Below, one piece after another: positions 53,599 through 63,255 of a DNA stretch of 64,000 nt. The DNA is from Enterococcus mundtii (lineage in GTDB: Bacteria > Bacillota > Bacilli > Lactobacillales > Enterococcaceae), in contig NZ_CP025473.1 of the NCBI RefSeq assembly GCF_003957375.1, forward strand, positions 2,195,501-2,259,500, read 5' to 3'. The notes under the pieces were generated by a model, which searched no databases, had not been told where the DNA came from, and was given only the letters and a program-made list of their open reading frames with translations. Every line of letters begins with the position of its first letter. Within the stretch, counting starts at the first letter, position 1. Both the position numbers and the translations under genes were made by a program.

Positions 53599-54198
53599 AT
53601 GTCCGAAATATTCCACCAAATGGCGAACTATTATGATACCCCCGAACGAATCCAATTAGCTGCCACGATTCGTTCAGCTGTTGAAAAAGAATTTTCTGCA
53701 CAGACTCATGACCAGAAATTGATCGATTACGGTGGGGGAACTGGTCTTGTCACATTACCCTTTGCCTCACGTTTTAAAGAAGTGATCCTCATAGATTCAG
53801 CCGCAGGAATGCTAGCGATGGCTGATAAAAAAATCAAAGAAGCAAAACAAGCAAATGTACGAACGGTAGAAATGGATGCAACAAGGAATTTGCCGGCAGA
53901 GAAAGCCGACATCATCTTATTGTCTTTAGTCTTATTGCATATTCCAGAAACGAGAGTCATTTTAAAACAACTTTCGCAACTCCTTCATCCAAGTGGAAAA
54001 CTCTATATCGTTGACTTCGATAAGAACGAAAACATCCAGCATCCAAAAGTCCATAATGGTTTTGACCACGAGGAGCTAAGAGAACAATTGGAATTTGCTG
54101 GATTTAAACCACTTTCAATTGAAACATTCCATCACGGAAAAAACTTGTTTATGAAACAAGATGCTTCTTTGTTTTTAGCCATAGCATGCAAAGAATAA
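53599..54198 (+). CDS. Class I SAM-dependent methyltransferase
   Basis: The 199-residue protein has a Rossmann-type SAM site (LIDYGGGTGLVTLPFASRF, about 44-62), an acidic loop (VLIDSAAGML) and motif IV (DIILLSLVLLHI). The N-terminus (MSEIFHQMANYYDTPERIQLA) is typical of a UbiE/Methyltransf_11-like group of Lactobacillales. Substrate is unknown. It runs against its neighbours with its own terminator. Confidence 0.8.
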   Translation: MSEIFHQMANYYDTPERIQLAATIRSAVEKEFSAQTHDQKLIDYGGGTGLVTLPFASRFKEVILIDSAAGMLAMADKKIKEAKQANVRTVEMDATRNLPAEKADIILLSLVLLHIPETRVILKQLSQLLHPSGKLYIVDFDKNENIQHPKVHNGFDHEELREQLEFAGFKPLSIETFHHGKNLFMKQDASLFLAIACKE

Positions 54199-54237
54199 GC
54201 ATTTTCTATTTTCTATAAAAAAACTTTCATAAATACG

Positions 54238-54275
54238 CAAAACCCGAAAATAAAAAAATTATTCTCGGGTTTTTG
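54238..54275. terminator. Bidirectional terminator between methyltransferase and prsA
   Basis: AAAACCCGA(A)AATAA / TTATT(C)TCGGGTTTTT, T runs on both strands. Confidence 0.8.
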
Positions 54276-54321
54276 ATTATTTTAATTGAGTTCGTATTTG
54301 TTTAGTTCTTCCAATGATCAA

Positions 54322-55287
54322 CTAGTTTGAACTATCTGTCGAAGTGTTTGTTGAAGAGTCGGTTGAAGCATCGGTCGAACTTTCACTTGTCGACGGTTCC
54401 GTCATCAAGCCACTTAATACGTTTTTGAAATCTTCATCTTTGATTTTTACATTTGCTTTTTTCAACTCATTACGCACAGCTTCTTGTATGAATGTTGGAT
54501 CTGCTATTTTTGTCTCTGTTGCTATTTTTTCTAGTTCTTTTTTATATTTTGACATATCATTGCCTTTTTCTTGTTGTTTGACCATTTTCACAAGATAATA
54601 TTCCGTGGCGTTCGTAGAGGAATTAGTCGCTGTGATGACGTCAGAAACTTCCTCATTTTTAAGTTTGAAGGCTGCTTGTTTGACTTCTGTTGGCACACTT
54701 GTTGATTGCGAGTCAAAGGTGATTTCTCCGCCCTTTTCTTTTGTCGCTTCATCTGTCGATTTTTCTTTGGCGATTTTAGCAAAGTCGCCTCCTTCATCGA
54801 GTGACTTTTTGATTTCCTTGGCTTCATCTTCGCTGCTTACTTTGATCAATTGTGCCTCTACTTCTGGATGGAAGTTTTCCCATGCTGTTTTAAGATCCTC
54901 GTCCGTCAATTCGACATTCGCTCGTAACCCTGCCTTATAAGCTAATCTTTTTTTGATTTCTTCTTTGTAGGATTTAGTCGTATAGCCCGCTAATTTCAAT
55001 TGCGAATCGAAAGAATCACCGAGTGCTTCTTTGCTATCATTGTATTCTTTTTCCACATCTTCATCAGAAACTTTATCTCCATAGTTTTCTTCAAATATTT
55101 GGAAAATAATCAAATTTTGGACGGCTGATTCGGCACCATTTATTTTTTTCAGCTGGTCGACTAGTTCCTGCTCGGAAATCGTTCCACCTTTATAAGTCAC
55201 TGCGGCTTGGTCTGATGGATTTGTGGTACATGCAGAAAATAAAATCAGTCCTGATGATACAGCTAATATTGAGATAAATTTTTTCAT
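54322..55287 (-). CDS. prsA: Foldase lipoprotein PrsA
   Basis: The 321-residue lipoprotein has lipobox FSAC (Cys20). An N-terminal chaperone part precedes a parvulin-type peptidyl-prolyl isomerase domain (about 130-230; AQLIKVSSEDEAKEIKKSLDEGGDFAKIAKEKS). A C-terminal helical lobe follows, then a Ser/Thr/Asp-rich tail (about 290-321). It helps secreted proteins fold on the outer face of the membrane. Confidence 0.9.
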   Translation of the reverse strand: MKKFISILAVSSGLILFSACTTNPSDQAAVTYKGGTISEQELVDQLKKINGAESAVQNLIIFQIFEENYGDKVSDEDVEKEYNDSKEALGDSFDSQLKLAGYTTKSYKEEIKKRLAYKAGLRANVELTDEDLKTAWENFHPEVEAQLIKVSSEDEAKEIKKSLDEGGDFAKIAKEKSTDEATKEKGGEITFDSQSTSVPTEVKQAAFKLKNEEVSDVITATNSSTNATEYYLVKMVKQQEKGNDMSKYKKELEKIATETKIADPTFIQEAVRNELKKANVKIKDEDFKNVLSGLMTEPSTSESSTDASTDSSTNTSTDSSN

Positions 55288-55426
55288 GCTGTCACTCCTA
55301 TATATTTTAATAGTTATTTATACCTATGTGTCTTTCACTTTAACCTTACTTTATGAACAAACTTTGAAAATAACGTGATTTTATAAAAAAAATTAAATTG
55401 ATCACCTGTTGATGTAGTTTATATAA

Positions 55427-55469
55427 CAAAAAAACCTCGAACATTCCAAATGAATGTTGAGGTTTTTTC
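55427..55469 (-). terminator. Terminator of lepB
   Basis: AAAAACCTC(G)AACATT / AATGTTGAGGTTTTTT stem, T runs on both strands, 54 bases after the lepB stop. Confidence 0.75.
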
Positions 55470-55523
55470 AGGGTATATCTTTACTTTTTAGAGTTATATC
55501 GTTATCACATTACGTATCATCGA

Positions 55524-56093
55524 TTAAATGATATTGATCTTATTCAACGGCCAATAGCGGAAAACGACTTTTCCTTGGATCAAGTCTTCATCGACTAAAC
55601 CAAACATGCGGCTGTCTTTTGAGATCAAACGATTGTCGCCCAGTACCAAGTATTGTCCTTCAGGAACAGTGAATTCAAAATCACTGGTGAACGTTTCAGC
55701 ATTTTCAGCTTGCGATTGGAAGGCTGAGTTATAAGAATATTCCTCTTGTAGTTTGTCTTCTGAAAATTCTTTTTTATACTCATCTAAGTAAGGTTCATCT
55801 TGCTTTTCCCCATTGATGTATAGTTGATCATCTTCCATTTTCACAGTATCACCGGGCATCCCAATGATTCGTTTGACGATCATCCGTTCTTCATCCCCAG
55901 GTTCTTTTGTTGTAATGATATCCCAGCGGTCAAAATCTGAGATTTTAGATGAGATCAAACGTTGTCCATCATGTAACGAAGGGTCCATGGAATGACCACT
56001 CACGGTGACTGGTGTAAATACATAGACTCTTGCCAAAATGATGGCGGCTAAAACAACGATCAAGATTCCCCAATTTTTCAAAAAGTTTTTCAC
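55524..56093 (-). CDS. lepB: Type I signal peptidase
   Basis: GTG at 56093 follows AGGAGG by six bases and gives 189 residues. A longer frame upstream contains that ribosome-binding site and is discarded. One membrane span (about 8-24) anchors it. The catalytic Ser35 is in SGHSMDPSL, and Lys74 is in VKRIIGMPGD. GDNRLISKDSR is box E, with Ile-Ser where most enzymes have Asn/His-Ser. It cleaves secretory signal peptides outside the membrane. Confidence 0.92.
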   Translation of the reverse strand: MKNFLKNWGILIVVLAAIILARVYVFTPVTVSGHSMDPSLHDGQRLISSKISDFDRWDIITTKEPGDEERMIVKRIIGMPGDTVKMEDDQLYINGEKQDEPYLDEYKKEFSEDKLQEEYSYNSAFQSQAENAETFTSDFEFTVPEGQYLVLGDNRLISKDSRMFGLVDEDLIQGKVVFRYWPLNKINII

Positions 56094-56297
56094 TTTATAC
56101 CTCCTATTAACCAAACATTTTTATGTTATTTTTTATTTATTTGTTAGCTATTCTTTATTTTACATTTTTTATCGATTAAAAGAAAGAATAAGTGTCGGAT
56201 CGTGTTGGGAATAATCCTTTTTTTTAGAAATGTTTTTTTGAACTTCATGTATCTTTAATATTAGAGCTAAATAAATCCTTGATGGAAAAGATTTATC

Positions 56298-57077
56298 CTA
56301 CACTTTTGATTTTTTTCTTCGTTGGCTTCGACTGTATGTCACTTCACCTTCTTGTTCTTTTGGTTGATTTTTCTTGATGATCAACTTCAAACGATAGGGT
56401 TCATGGTATCTAAGACCATCTTTGACAAAATCACCGCCTGCAAGGAATAAGCCTACGGGTTCAATATGATCTTCTGGCGAGTCGACCTTGATCGTCCCTA
56501 CTTTTTCCATGCTGGAATAATTACGACCGATACTTAATTGATAAGTTTTGTCGGAGATTTTTTTCACATAATAATACGGATAAAGTGTATTTCGATCAAT
56601 CAAGAACCCGTCCATTCGACCAAGTTCATTGACCTTGATTTCCCCTTTTTCAATCAAATAACGCATATTCTCTGCTAGTTTCAATTGGTAGTCTTCATCG
56701 AATAGAACATTGGCTTTTTCTGTATTGACTTTGTCGATATTTCCGTTGTTCCCGCGAACCGTTTCTCCTTCAATATTGAATGCTTCATCAGGTAAATATT
56801 TTACGATCATTTGCGTCACATCGGCTTTTGAATTTTTATCAAAAAAGTAATAAAACACATTTAGAATAGTGAAATATAAAAGAACTAAAAAGCCTAATCC
56901 GTATAAAAAAAACTGCAAATACTTTTGATTTTGCCATAATCCATAAACAATCCGTAAAAGGTAAACGGTCGGAATCACACTTAATATAGTATAGCCTCGG
57001 TTCAAATATTTAGGACTGATATCTAAATATCCTAAAAACTTGTGTATCCCATTGATGATATCTAATATAACTGTCAT
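56298..57077 (-). CDS. Membrane protein of Lactobacillales, function unknown
   Basis: The 259-residue protein has two membrane spans near the N-terminus (about 30-46 and 53-77) followed by a soluble domain of about 180 residues. The soluble part has Tyr-rich strands (NTLYPYYYVKKISDKTYQLSI) and a very basic tail (SRSQRRKKSKV). I recall similar conserved proteins in Enterococcus and Lactobacillus of unknown role. It overlaps the upstream Ser/Thr-rich gene by four bases, so the pair forms an operon. Confidence 0.65.
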   Translation of the reverse strand: MTVILDIINGIHKFLGYLDISPKYLNRGYTILSVIPTVYLLRIVYGLWQNQKYLQFFLYGLGFLVLLYFTILNVFYYFFDKNSKADVTQMIVKYLPDEAFNIEGETVRGNNGNIDKVNTEKANVLFDEDYQLKLAENMRYLIEKGEIKVNELGRMDGFLIDRNTLYPYYYVKKISDKTYQLSIGRNYSSMEKVGTIKVDSPEDHIEPVGLFLAGGDFVKDGLRYHEPYRLKLIIKKNQPKEQEGEVTYSRSQRRKKSKV

Positions 57078-57547
57078 TCTTCATCACCTGCCTGTTGATT
57101 ATACATCTGTGTTTCAGCGGATTGCTCTGTAGGTGCATTTTTTTCATTTAGATTGCCTTCACTTGGCGTAGAAGTACTTGGCGTTGTATTAGGCGTCGTA
57201 CTGCTTGGTGTAGTGGCACTTGGCGTCGTACTTGAACCGCTGTTGTCCCCTTGATTTTGACTAGTCGAATCGGTCGTATATCCTGTATTTCCTTCATCCA
57301 CGGAACTTTCTGGTATTGAGTTTTGGTTGTATGTAGAATTGGTTGTGTCTTGTTCTACAGTCGTCGGTGTTGTTTCTACCGTGTCATTCGTTTGCCCTGT
57401 TCCTTCATTGGTAGAAGTCGTCGTCGTCTCTGTAGAACGACTTGGTGCACGATAGCTAGAACTATTAACAATGCCTGTTGTGGTAGCAACAATCGTCGAA
57501 ATCGTCAATACAGCGATTGGCTTTAATATAGGTGCTACTTTCCGCAT
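57074..57547 (-). CDS. Secreted or anchored Ser/Thr-rich low-complexity protein
   Basis: The 157-residue protein has an N-terminal hydrophobic stretch (about 8-28) preceded by Arg/Lys. Thereafter it is almost only Thr, Ser, Asn, Gln, Pro and Glu, with PSTTPNTT-like repeats. It has no LPXTG motif or C-terminal membrane span, so it is secreted or held by its uncleaved N-terminus. Such chains act as wall-spanning spacers or are glycosylated. It is co-transcribed with the gene after it. Confidence 0.65.
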   Translation of the reverse strand: MRKVAPILKPIAVLTISTIVATTTGIVNSSSYRAPSRSTETTTTSTNEGTGQTNDTVETTPTTVEQDTTNSTYNQNSIPESSVDEGNTGYTTDSTSQNQGDNSGSSTTPSATTPSSTTPNTTPSTSTPSEGNLNEKNAPTEQSAETQMYNQQAGDEE

Positions 57548-57846
57548 ATTCTCTCATCCTTTTCCTTGTTGCCGCTTGAAGTCTTGATCAGTTTGGCAAA
57601 AGTTGATTTTTCTCACACGTATTCTTTAGTTTTACCATAAATTTCTTATTTTTTTCTTATTTTTTCATGAAACTTTTGTGTAGATTTACTCGAATGTTGT
57701 TTTAGTCGTAATCAGACAGTCTATGACTGGTTGATACACTTCATTTTATCATGGATCTCCCTCCAAGTTCTCTCGCAAAGTCATCTTTATTATAAGACAC
57801 TTTTCCAATAACTAAAATCCTAGTAAATTTTAGTTTTATTATTTCT

Positions 57847-57875
57847 TTGTGTATTTATTTTATTGTCGGTATACT
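57847..57875 (+). promoter_or_regulatory. ktrB promoter
   Basis: TTGTGT, 17 bases, TATACT, 33 bases before the GTG start. The remaining 300 bases of this gap show no c-di-AMP riboswitch or other known element. Confidence 0.55.
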
Positions 57876-57907
57876 GGAAGAAACATCTAACAAGGAGGAT
57901 CGAATTT

Positions 57908-59308
57908 GTGCAATTGAATCTTTTTTTTCGGAAATGGCGAAGGCGTAGTACAAGATATGCTTCTAGTCACTTTTCTTCTATTCAAATTATTGTATTTTAT
58001 TATATTTTAATGACTATTATTTCTTTGGGCTTGTTTTACATCCCATTTTTCCGAAATCCGGGTAGTCATGCTTCATTTATTGACATGCTTTTTATGGCTA
58101 TCAGTACGATCAGTGTCACTGGCCTTTCGACATTTGACATCCACGCGATTTTTAATAACAATGGTATTATTTTACTCGAAGGGTTGTTTCAAGTGGGTGG
58201 TTTAGGGATCATGATGATCTCCACGGCATTTATTATCTTTTCTAAACGACGGATCACATTACGTCAGAGACAATTAATCATGACAGATATGAATCAACCA
58301 CGTTTATCTGGTATCGTTCGTTTGATTCGGATCACTTTTGTCATATTGCTCTGGTTCCAATTGCTATTCGGTGCCTTGTTCTCCGTTTATTTCTATATTC
58401 GCGGCTATTTCGATCATTGGCACGAAGCCGTTTTCCATGGATTTTATCAAGCTATTTCCGCGGTCACAAATTCGGGATTTGATATTACTGGTGAGTCGAT
58501 CAAGCCATTTGAACATGACTATCCTTTTTTATTTATGATCATGTTCCTGATTTTTATTGGCGGGATCGGTTTTCCAGTATTGATGGAGTTTCGAGAATGG
58601 CGCTTGTATCGAAAAACGAAAGCCAAGATTCCTTTTCGGTTCTCTTTGTTTACAAAACTCGCCGTCCTCGCTTTTATCATTTTATTTGTAAGCGGGACTA
58701 TCTTGATTTTTTTACTTGAAAAAAATCACTTGTTTAAAGATCTCAATCCTAGTGTCCAGTGGATCAATTCAATGTTTTATTCCATGACAACTCGTAATGC
58801 GGGTTTACAGATCCATGATCTGGGGGATTTTCAAATCACGACCTTGATCGTCTTTTCCCTATTGATGTTCATTGGTTGTAGTCCGAGTTCTGTCGGCGGG
58901 GGTATCCGAACCACGACTGTGGCGATCATTGGTCTTTATCTTTATTCGTTTTTGAAAAGTGAAGATAACATTAATATTTTTGGTCGTCGAATCGATGAAG
59001 ATGATGTCCGAAAATCAGTGGTCGTTTTTATGCTCTCCTTAGGGATGTGCTTCTTCTGTATTCTTTTTTTATCTGCCACGGAGAAACAACCATTGATCTC
59101 GATCATCGTGGAAGTGACTTCTGCTTTTGGTACAACGGGGTTATCGCTAGGCATCACTGGTGATCTGTCCACCGTCGGGAAAATCACGATTGGCGCTTTG
59201 ATGTTTATTGGACGTATCGGGATGTTGTACACATTAATGTTATTTGTGCCAAAAGAAACACGAGATTTAGGTTATGAATATCCTACAGAAAAAATCATTA
59301 TCGGATAA
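57908..59308 (+). CDS. ktrB: TrkH/KtrB family potassium uptake protein
   Basis: The GTG at 57908 follows AAGGAGG and gives 466 residues. The four-fold pore repeats are visible: AISTISVTGLSTFD (first), ISAVTNSGFDITGES (second), MTTRNAGLQIHD (third) and TSAFGTTGLSLGITG (fourth), each with the selectivity-filter Gly. It is the membrane part of a Na-dependent or KtrAB-type uptake system. No ktrA gene is adjacent, so the gating subunit must be elsewhere. Confidence 0.9.
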   Translation: MQLNLFFRKWRRRSTRYASSHFSSIQIIVFYYILMTIISLGLFYIPFFRNPGSHASFIDMLFMAISTISVTGLSTFDIHAIFNNNGIILLEGLFQVGGLGIMMISTAFIIFSKRRITLRQRQLIMTDMNQPRLSGIVRLIRITFVILLWFQLLFGALFSVYFYIRGYFDHWHEAVFHGFYQAISAVTNSGFDITGESIKPFEHDYPFLFMIMFLIFIGGIGFPVLMEFREWRLYRKTKAKIPFRFSLFTKLAVLAFIILFVSGTILIFLLEKNHLFKDLNPSVQWINSMFYSMTTRNAGLQIHDLGDFQITTLIVFSLLMFIGCSPSSVGGGIRTTTVAIIGLYLYSFLKSEDNINIFGRRIDEDDVRKSVVVFMLSLGMCFFCILFLSATEKQPLISIIVEVTSAFGTTGLSLGITGDLSTVGKITIGALMFIGRIGMLYTLMLFVPKETRDLGYEYPTEKIIIG

Positions 59309-59342
59309 GCAAGTTTATCGTTACCATAAAAAACCGATATGT

Positions 59343-59391
59343 AAGAAGCAAGGAAGCGATCGTTTTTCGTTTTCTTGCTTCTTTCGTTTTT
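59343..59391 (+). terminator. Terminator of ktrB
   Basis: AAGAAGCAAG / CTTGCTTCTT followed by TCGTTTTTG. Confidence 0.7.
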
Positions 59392-59507
59392 GTTTTGCGA
59401 ACAGTATAAACTTTTGTAAAATAAGACAAAGCAATTTAACCTTTTTTTCAACATATGGTATGATTAGTTGAATTTATTTGTAATTATGACGTTTTGGAGG
59501 TTACATA

Positions 59508-60860
59508 ATGGGAATACGCAGTCAATTTGCGATTGCAGTTGGTAAAACCGCACAATGGGGACTAAAAACCTTTTTTAAAGGAGGATCAAGTTTACCTGGT
59601 AAACTTGCTTTATCGATCGATCCTCATATTTTAGATACATTAGCAAAAGACTATCAAGTCGTCGTCGTAACTGGAACAAATGGAAAAACATTGACGACCG
59701 CTTTGACCGTCAATATCTTACGACAACAATTTGATGAAGTCTTGACGAATCCTACGGGCGCAAACATGGTCCAAGGAATCGTTTCGACTTTTTTACAAGC
59801 AAAAGCCGGAAAAGGCCAAAAGAAATTTGCGGTATTAGAAATCGATGAAGCCAGTCTAAGCAGAGTGACTGAATACATCAAACCTGAACTATTTTTATTT
59901 ACAAACATTTTCCGTGATCAAATGGACCGTTACGGTGAAATCTATACCACTTATAAAATGATCGTTGATGGTGCCGCAAAATCGCCAGATGCTACGATCA
60001 TCAGTAATGGCGATTCACCGATCTTCAATTCAGTTGAGACGGTCAACCCTAGAAGATATTATGGATTTGATCACGAAGAAGACCATGAACAGATGGCCCA
60101 CTACAATACAGATGGCGTGTTGTGTCCGAAATGTCATCACATCTTGCACTACAAAATGATCACTTATGCAAACTTAGGTAAATACTATTGTCCAAATTGT
60201 GAATTTAAACGTCCAGAACTAGATTATCGTTTGACAGAAATGAAACGAATGGACAACAAATCAGCTGATTTCGTCATTGATGGTCATGAATATGGCATCG
60301 AAGTTGGTGGCATGTACAATGTCTATAATGCGTTAGCAGCTACTGCGGTGGCTGAATATTATGGTGTTGTTCCTGAAAAAATCAGACAAGGCTTAGGGTA
60401 TGACGAAAAAGTATTTGGTCGTCAAGAAGTCATCGAAATCGATGGCAAGTCCTGTACATTAGTTCTAGTCAAAAATCCTGTAGGGATCAACCAAGTCATC
60501 GACATGATGGGACATGCACCGTATCCATTTTCACTAGTTGCCCTCTTGAATGCGAACTACGCAGATGGAATCGATGTGAGTTGGATCTGGGACGGAGAAT
60601 TTGAACGCTTTGCAGATATGGAGATCCCTGCTATGATTGCTGGTGGCGATCGCCACACAGATATGGCACTACGTTTGAAAGTAGCGGGTATCGCTGAAGA
60701 CAAATTGACACAAGCAAAAGAATTGACTGATGTCATTGAGAAAATCAAACAACTACCGACGGATCATGTCTATATTTTAGCGACCTATACAGCTGTCTTA
60801 CAATTACGAAAAGAATTAGCGAGTCAAGGCTTTATCAAAGGAGGCATGAATCGTGGCTAA
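59508..60860 (+). CDS. murT: Lipid II isoglutaminyl synthase, MurT subunit
   Basis: The 450-residue Mur-ligase-like protein has P-loop [11 protein letters not shown] (about 55-64), a zinc-ribbon insertion with LCPKCHHIL and YYCPNCEF (about 204-228) and the C-terminal DUF1727 domain characteristic of MurT. With GatD it amidates D-glutamate in the stem peptide of lipid II. GGAGG precedes the ATG. It overlaps gatD by eight bases. Confidence 0.93.
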   Translation: MGIRSQFAIAVGKTAQWGLKTFFKGGSSLPGKLALSIDPHILDTLAKDYQVVVVTGTNGKTLTTALTVNILRQQFDEVLTNPTGANMVQGIVSTFLQAKAGKGQKKFAVLEIDEASLSRVTEYIKPELFLFTNIFRDQMDRYGEIYTTYKMIVDGAAKSPDATIISNGDSPIFNSVETVNPRRYYGFDHEEDHEQMAHYNTDGVLCPKCHHILHYKMITYANLGKYYCPNCEFKRPELDYRLTEMKRMDNKSADFVIDGHEYGIEVGGMYNVYNALAATAVAEYYGVVPEKIRQGLGYDEKVFGRQEVIEIDGKSCTLVLVKNPVGINQVIDMMGHAPYPFSLVALLNANYADGIDVSWIWDGEFERFADMEIPAMIAGGDRHTDMALRLKVAGIAEDKLTQAKELTDVIEKIKQLPTDHVYILATYTAVLQLRKELASQGFIKGGMNRG

Positions 60861-61554
60861 CTACGAATTACGCATTGCCCATCTCTATGGGAATCTGATG
60901 AATACTTATGGTGACAATGGCAATCTCTTGATGCTCCAATATATCGCCAAAAAAATGGGGGTCACTTCTCATACTGAGATCGTCAGCATCCATGAGCCCT
61001 TTGAGGCAGATAAATACGACTTAGTTTTCTTTGGAGGTGGTCAAGATTTTGAACAAATGATCATTTCAAAAGATATTCAAGAAAAGAAAGAATCATTGAC
61101 TGATTACATTGAAAATGATGGTGTCGTACTTGCGATTTGTGGCGGTTACCAACTACTTGGTCATTATTATATGGGCGCAAACGGTGAAAAAATCCAAGGA
61201 ATCGGTGCGTTGGATCATTACACTTTAAGCCAAGAGAATAATCGTTTCATTGGTGACATCGTGATCCACAACGAAGAGTTCAACGAAACCTATTATGGAT
61301 TTGAAAATCATAATGGTCGAACATTTCTTGGCGAAGGCGAACGCCCGTTGGGAAAAATCGTCAAAGGTCAAGGAAACAATGGGGAAGATCAATCAGAAGG
61401 TGTCATTTATCGCAACGTTTACGGCTCCTATTTCCATGGCCCGATCTTAGCACGTAACGAACATTTAGCGGAGCGTCTCGTTCGCTTAGCATTAGAGCAA
61501 CGTTATGGAAAAGAACTTGATCTACCAACAGTTGCCGCAGCTCCAATCAAGTAA
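60853..61554 (+). CDS. gatD: Lipid II isoglutaminyl synthase, GatD subunit
   Basis: The 233-residue glutamine amidotransferase has the nucleophile Cys in [11 protein letters not shown] (about 95) and the His in [12 protein letters not shown]. It supplies ammonia to MurT. The reading frame overlaps murT, as in staphylococci. The pair is needed for cross-linking and for methicillin resistance in other cocci. Confidence 0.93.
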   Translation: MANYELRIAHLYGNLMNTYGDNGNLLMLQYIAKKMGVTSHTEIVSIHEPFEADKYDLVFFGGGQDFEQMIISKDIQEKKESLTDYIENDGVVLAICGGYQLLGHYYMGANGEKIQGIGALDHYTLSQENNRFIGDIVIHNEEFNETYYGFENHNGRTFLGEGERPLGKIVKGQGNNGEDQSEGVIYRNVYGSYFHGPILARNEHLAERLVRLALEQRYGKELDLPTVAAAPIK

Positions 61555-61559
61555 ACAGC

Positions 61560-61603
61560 GAAAAACCTCTAAAAATATCTAAGATATTTTTAGAGGTTTT
61601 TTT
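61560..61603. terminator. Bidirectional terminator between gatD and mtlD
   Basis: AAAACCTCTAAAAATATCT / AGATATTTTTAGAGGTTTT, an almost loop-free perfect palindrome with T run. Confidence 0.9.
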
Positions 61604-61640
61604 ACAATCCACTTGTTTATTCCATTGATCGTATCAAGAA

Positions 61641-62792
61641 TCAAGCCACTTGTTTCGCATAACGCATCACATTTTGCTTGATGTTACTGATCGTTGTCGG
61701 ATCATGGATACCTGTGACTTCTTGGATCAACTGTTCCATATTTTCTCGCACTTTCATCTCTTGCAGTTCACGACTTTGCTCATCTTCAGGATCATAGTAG
61801 TTGAAAATGATCCCCATCGTAGCTGTCAAATGTGGACAAGTCAAATTGTATTCTTGTAATTCCCGAACCGGACGAGTAAAGCGTTCTTGATAGCCTAACT
61901 TACGTAAAGGCGTTCGAGCGACCCGAGTAATGGCATCTGAGATATATTTATTTTGGAAACGTTGGATGATTTTCTCAATATAGGCTTCATGTTGTTTATT
62001 ATCAAAGCCCCATTTTGCTTCCAGTAAACTTCCTGTTTCTTGTAGTACTGATTTTAGTTGGGCAACGACTAACGAATCTTGCATTGCCTCATCGATCGTT
62101 GCATATCCTAATAATGCACCGGTGTAAGCTACAGTCGCATGTCCTGTATTCACACTAAATAGTTTTCGTTCAATATATGGTTCCAAATCTTTGACGTATA
62201 GTACGCCATTTAACGAAATCTTTTTATTTTTTCGTTGCGTATCATCAATGACCCATTCTTTAAAAGGTTCCACTTGCACAAACAAAGGATCTTCATGTTG
62301 TTGCATCGGCACGATGCGATCCACTGCTGCATTCGGAAATCCGATTGATTGATCTACAAAGCGAGTATCTGACAGATATTTATAGACTTCCATTTTTAGA
62401 TGCTCAGAACCACCAATCATATTTTCACAAGCGATGATGTCTAGCGGTTGCTGATTGCCCTCTTGTTCTCTTTGCTCGATCCCTTTTGCAATCAGTTCAG
62501 CAATGAATGGTAAGATATTGGGACCGATCGCTGTGGTTACAAGATCTGCTTGTGCTATTTCTTTGATCACTTGTTCAGGCTGTTTTTGGTTGTTCAATCC
62601 GCGAACGCGTTCAACGATAAGTTGTTTTTTCGATTCGTCAGCTAGTTCGATCGTATAACGTCTTTTTTCATTTAATGAATCGATGATCTGTTCGTTGACA
62701 TCAACAAAAGTGATGTCAAACCCATTCTCAGCTAAAACTTCTCCAATAAATCCTCTGCCGATATTTCCTGCACCAAAGTGTACTGCTCTCAT
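61641..62792 (-). CDS. mtlD: Mannitol-1-phosphate 5-dehydrogenase
   Basis: The ATG at 62792 follows AAGGAGAG and gives 383 residues. The N-terminal NAD site is [13 protein letters not shown]; family residues [16 protein letters not shown] (catalytic Lys/His region) and ACENMIGG are present. It converts mannitol-1-phosphate to fructose-6-phosphate. It is the last gene of the mannitol operon. Confidence 0.95.
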   Translation of the reverse strand: MRAVHFGAGNIGRGFIGEVLAENGFDITFVDVNEQIIDSLNEKRRYTIELADESKKQLIVERVRGLNNQKQPEQVIKEIAQADLVTTAIGPNILPFIAELIAKGIEQREQEGNQQPLDIIACENMIGGSEHLKMEVYKYLSDTRFVDQSIGFPNAAVDRIVPMQQHEDPLFVQVEPFKEWVIDDTQRKNKKISLNGVLYVKDLEPYIERKLFSVNTGHATVAYTGALLGYATIDEAMQDSLVVAQLKSVLQETGSLLEAKWGFDNKQHEAYIEKIIQRFQNKYISDAITRVARTPLRKLGYQERFTRPVRELQEYNLTCPHLTATMGIIFNYYDPEDEQSRELQEMKVRENMEQLIQEVTGIHDPTTISNIKQNVMRYAKQVA

Positions 62793-62805
62793 TCGTCTTC
62801 TCTCC

Positions 62806-63243
62806 TTAGGCAATTGCTAGATTGTGTGTGACTTCTTCTTTACTCAGTGCATCTGCTAACTGGACAACATTGTCCATGTCGCTACAATAAAGAGCGATTT
62901 GTTGCACTAATTGCAAATGTTCTTCTCCTACACCAGCGATACCAAACAAGACTGTCGCAATCTTCTCTTCTTGTTCAGTACCGAAATTGACGCCATCTGG
63001 CACTTGGATCACACAGATTCCTGATTTTTTTACGAATGCTTTGGCTTCATCTGTTCCATGAGGGATCGCGATAAAATTCCCCATATAAACGGATAACATC
63101 GCATCACGTTCTACCATTGCGTCAATGTAGGGTTCTTCGACACAACCGGCTTCCACTAATTTTCTTCCACAGTATCGGATGGCCTCTTCCTTTGTTGCAA
63201 AAGCCTTATTCAACTCGATCATATCAAATGCTAATTCAGACAT
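62806..63243 (-). CDS. mtlF: Mannitol PTS EIIA component
   Basis: The 145-residue EIIA of the mannitol/fructose type has the phosphorylated His in [13 protein letters not shown] (about 62) and [17 protein letters not shown]. It passes phosphate from HPr to the EIIB domain of MtlA. It starts 12 bases after mtlA. Confidence 0.93.
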   Translation of the reverse strand: MSELAFDMIELNKAFATKEEAIRYCGRKLVEAGCVEEPYIDAMVERDAMLSVYMGNFIAIPHGTDEAKAFVKKSGICVIQVPDGVNFGTEQEEKIATVLFGIAGVGEEHLQLVQQIALYCSDMDNVVQLADALSKEEVTHNLAIA

Positions 63244-63255
63244 CTTACTTCCTCC

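Noticed and set aside
57548-57907. c-di-AMP riboswitch before ktrB
   Set aside because: The conserved blocks of the ydaO class are not present; only a simple promoter is visible.
59272-59471. Short ORFs on both strands after ktrB
   Set aside because: They overlap the ktrB end and its terminator and lack ribosome-binding sites.
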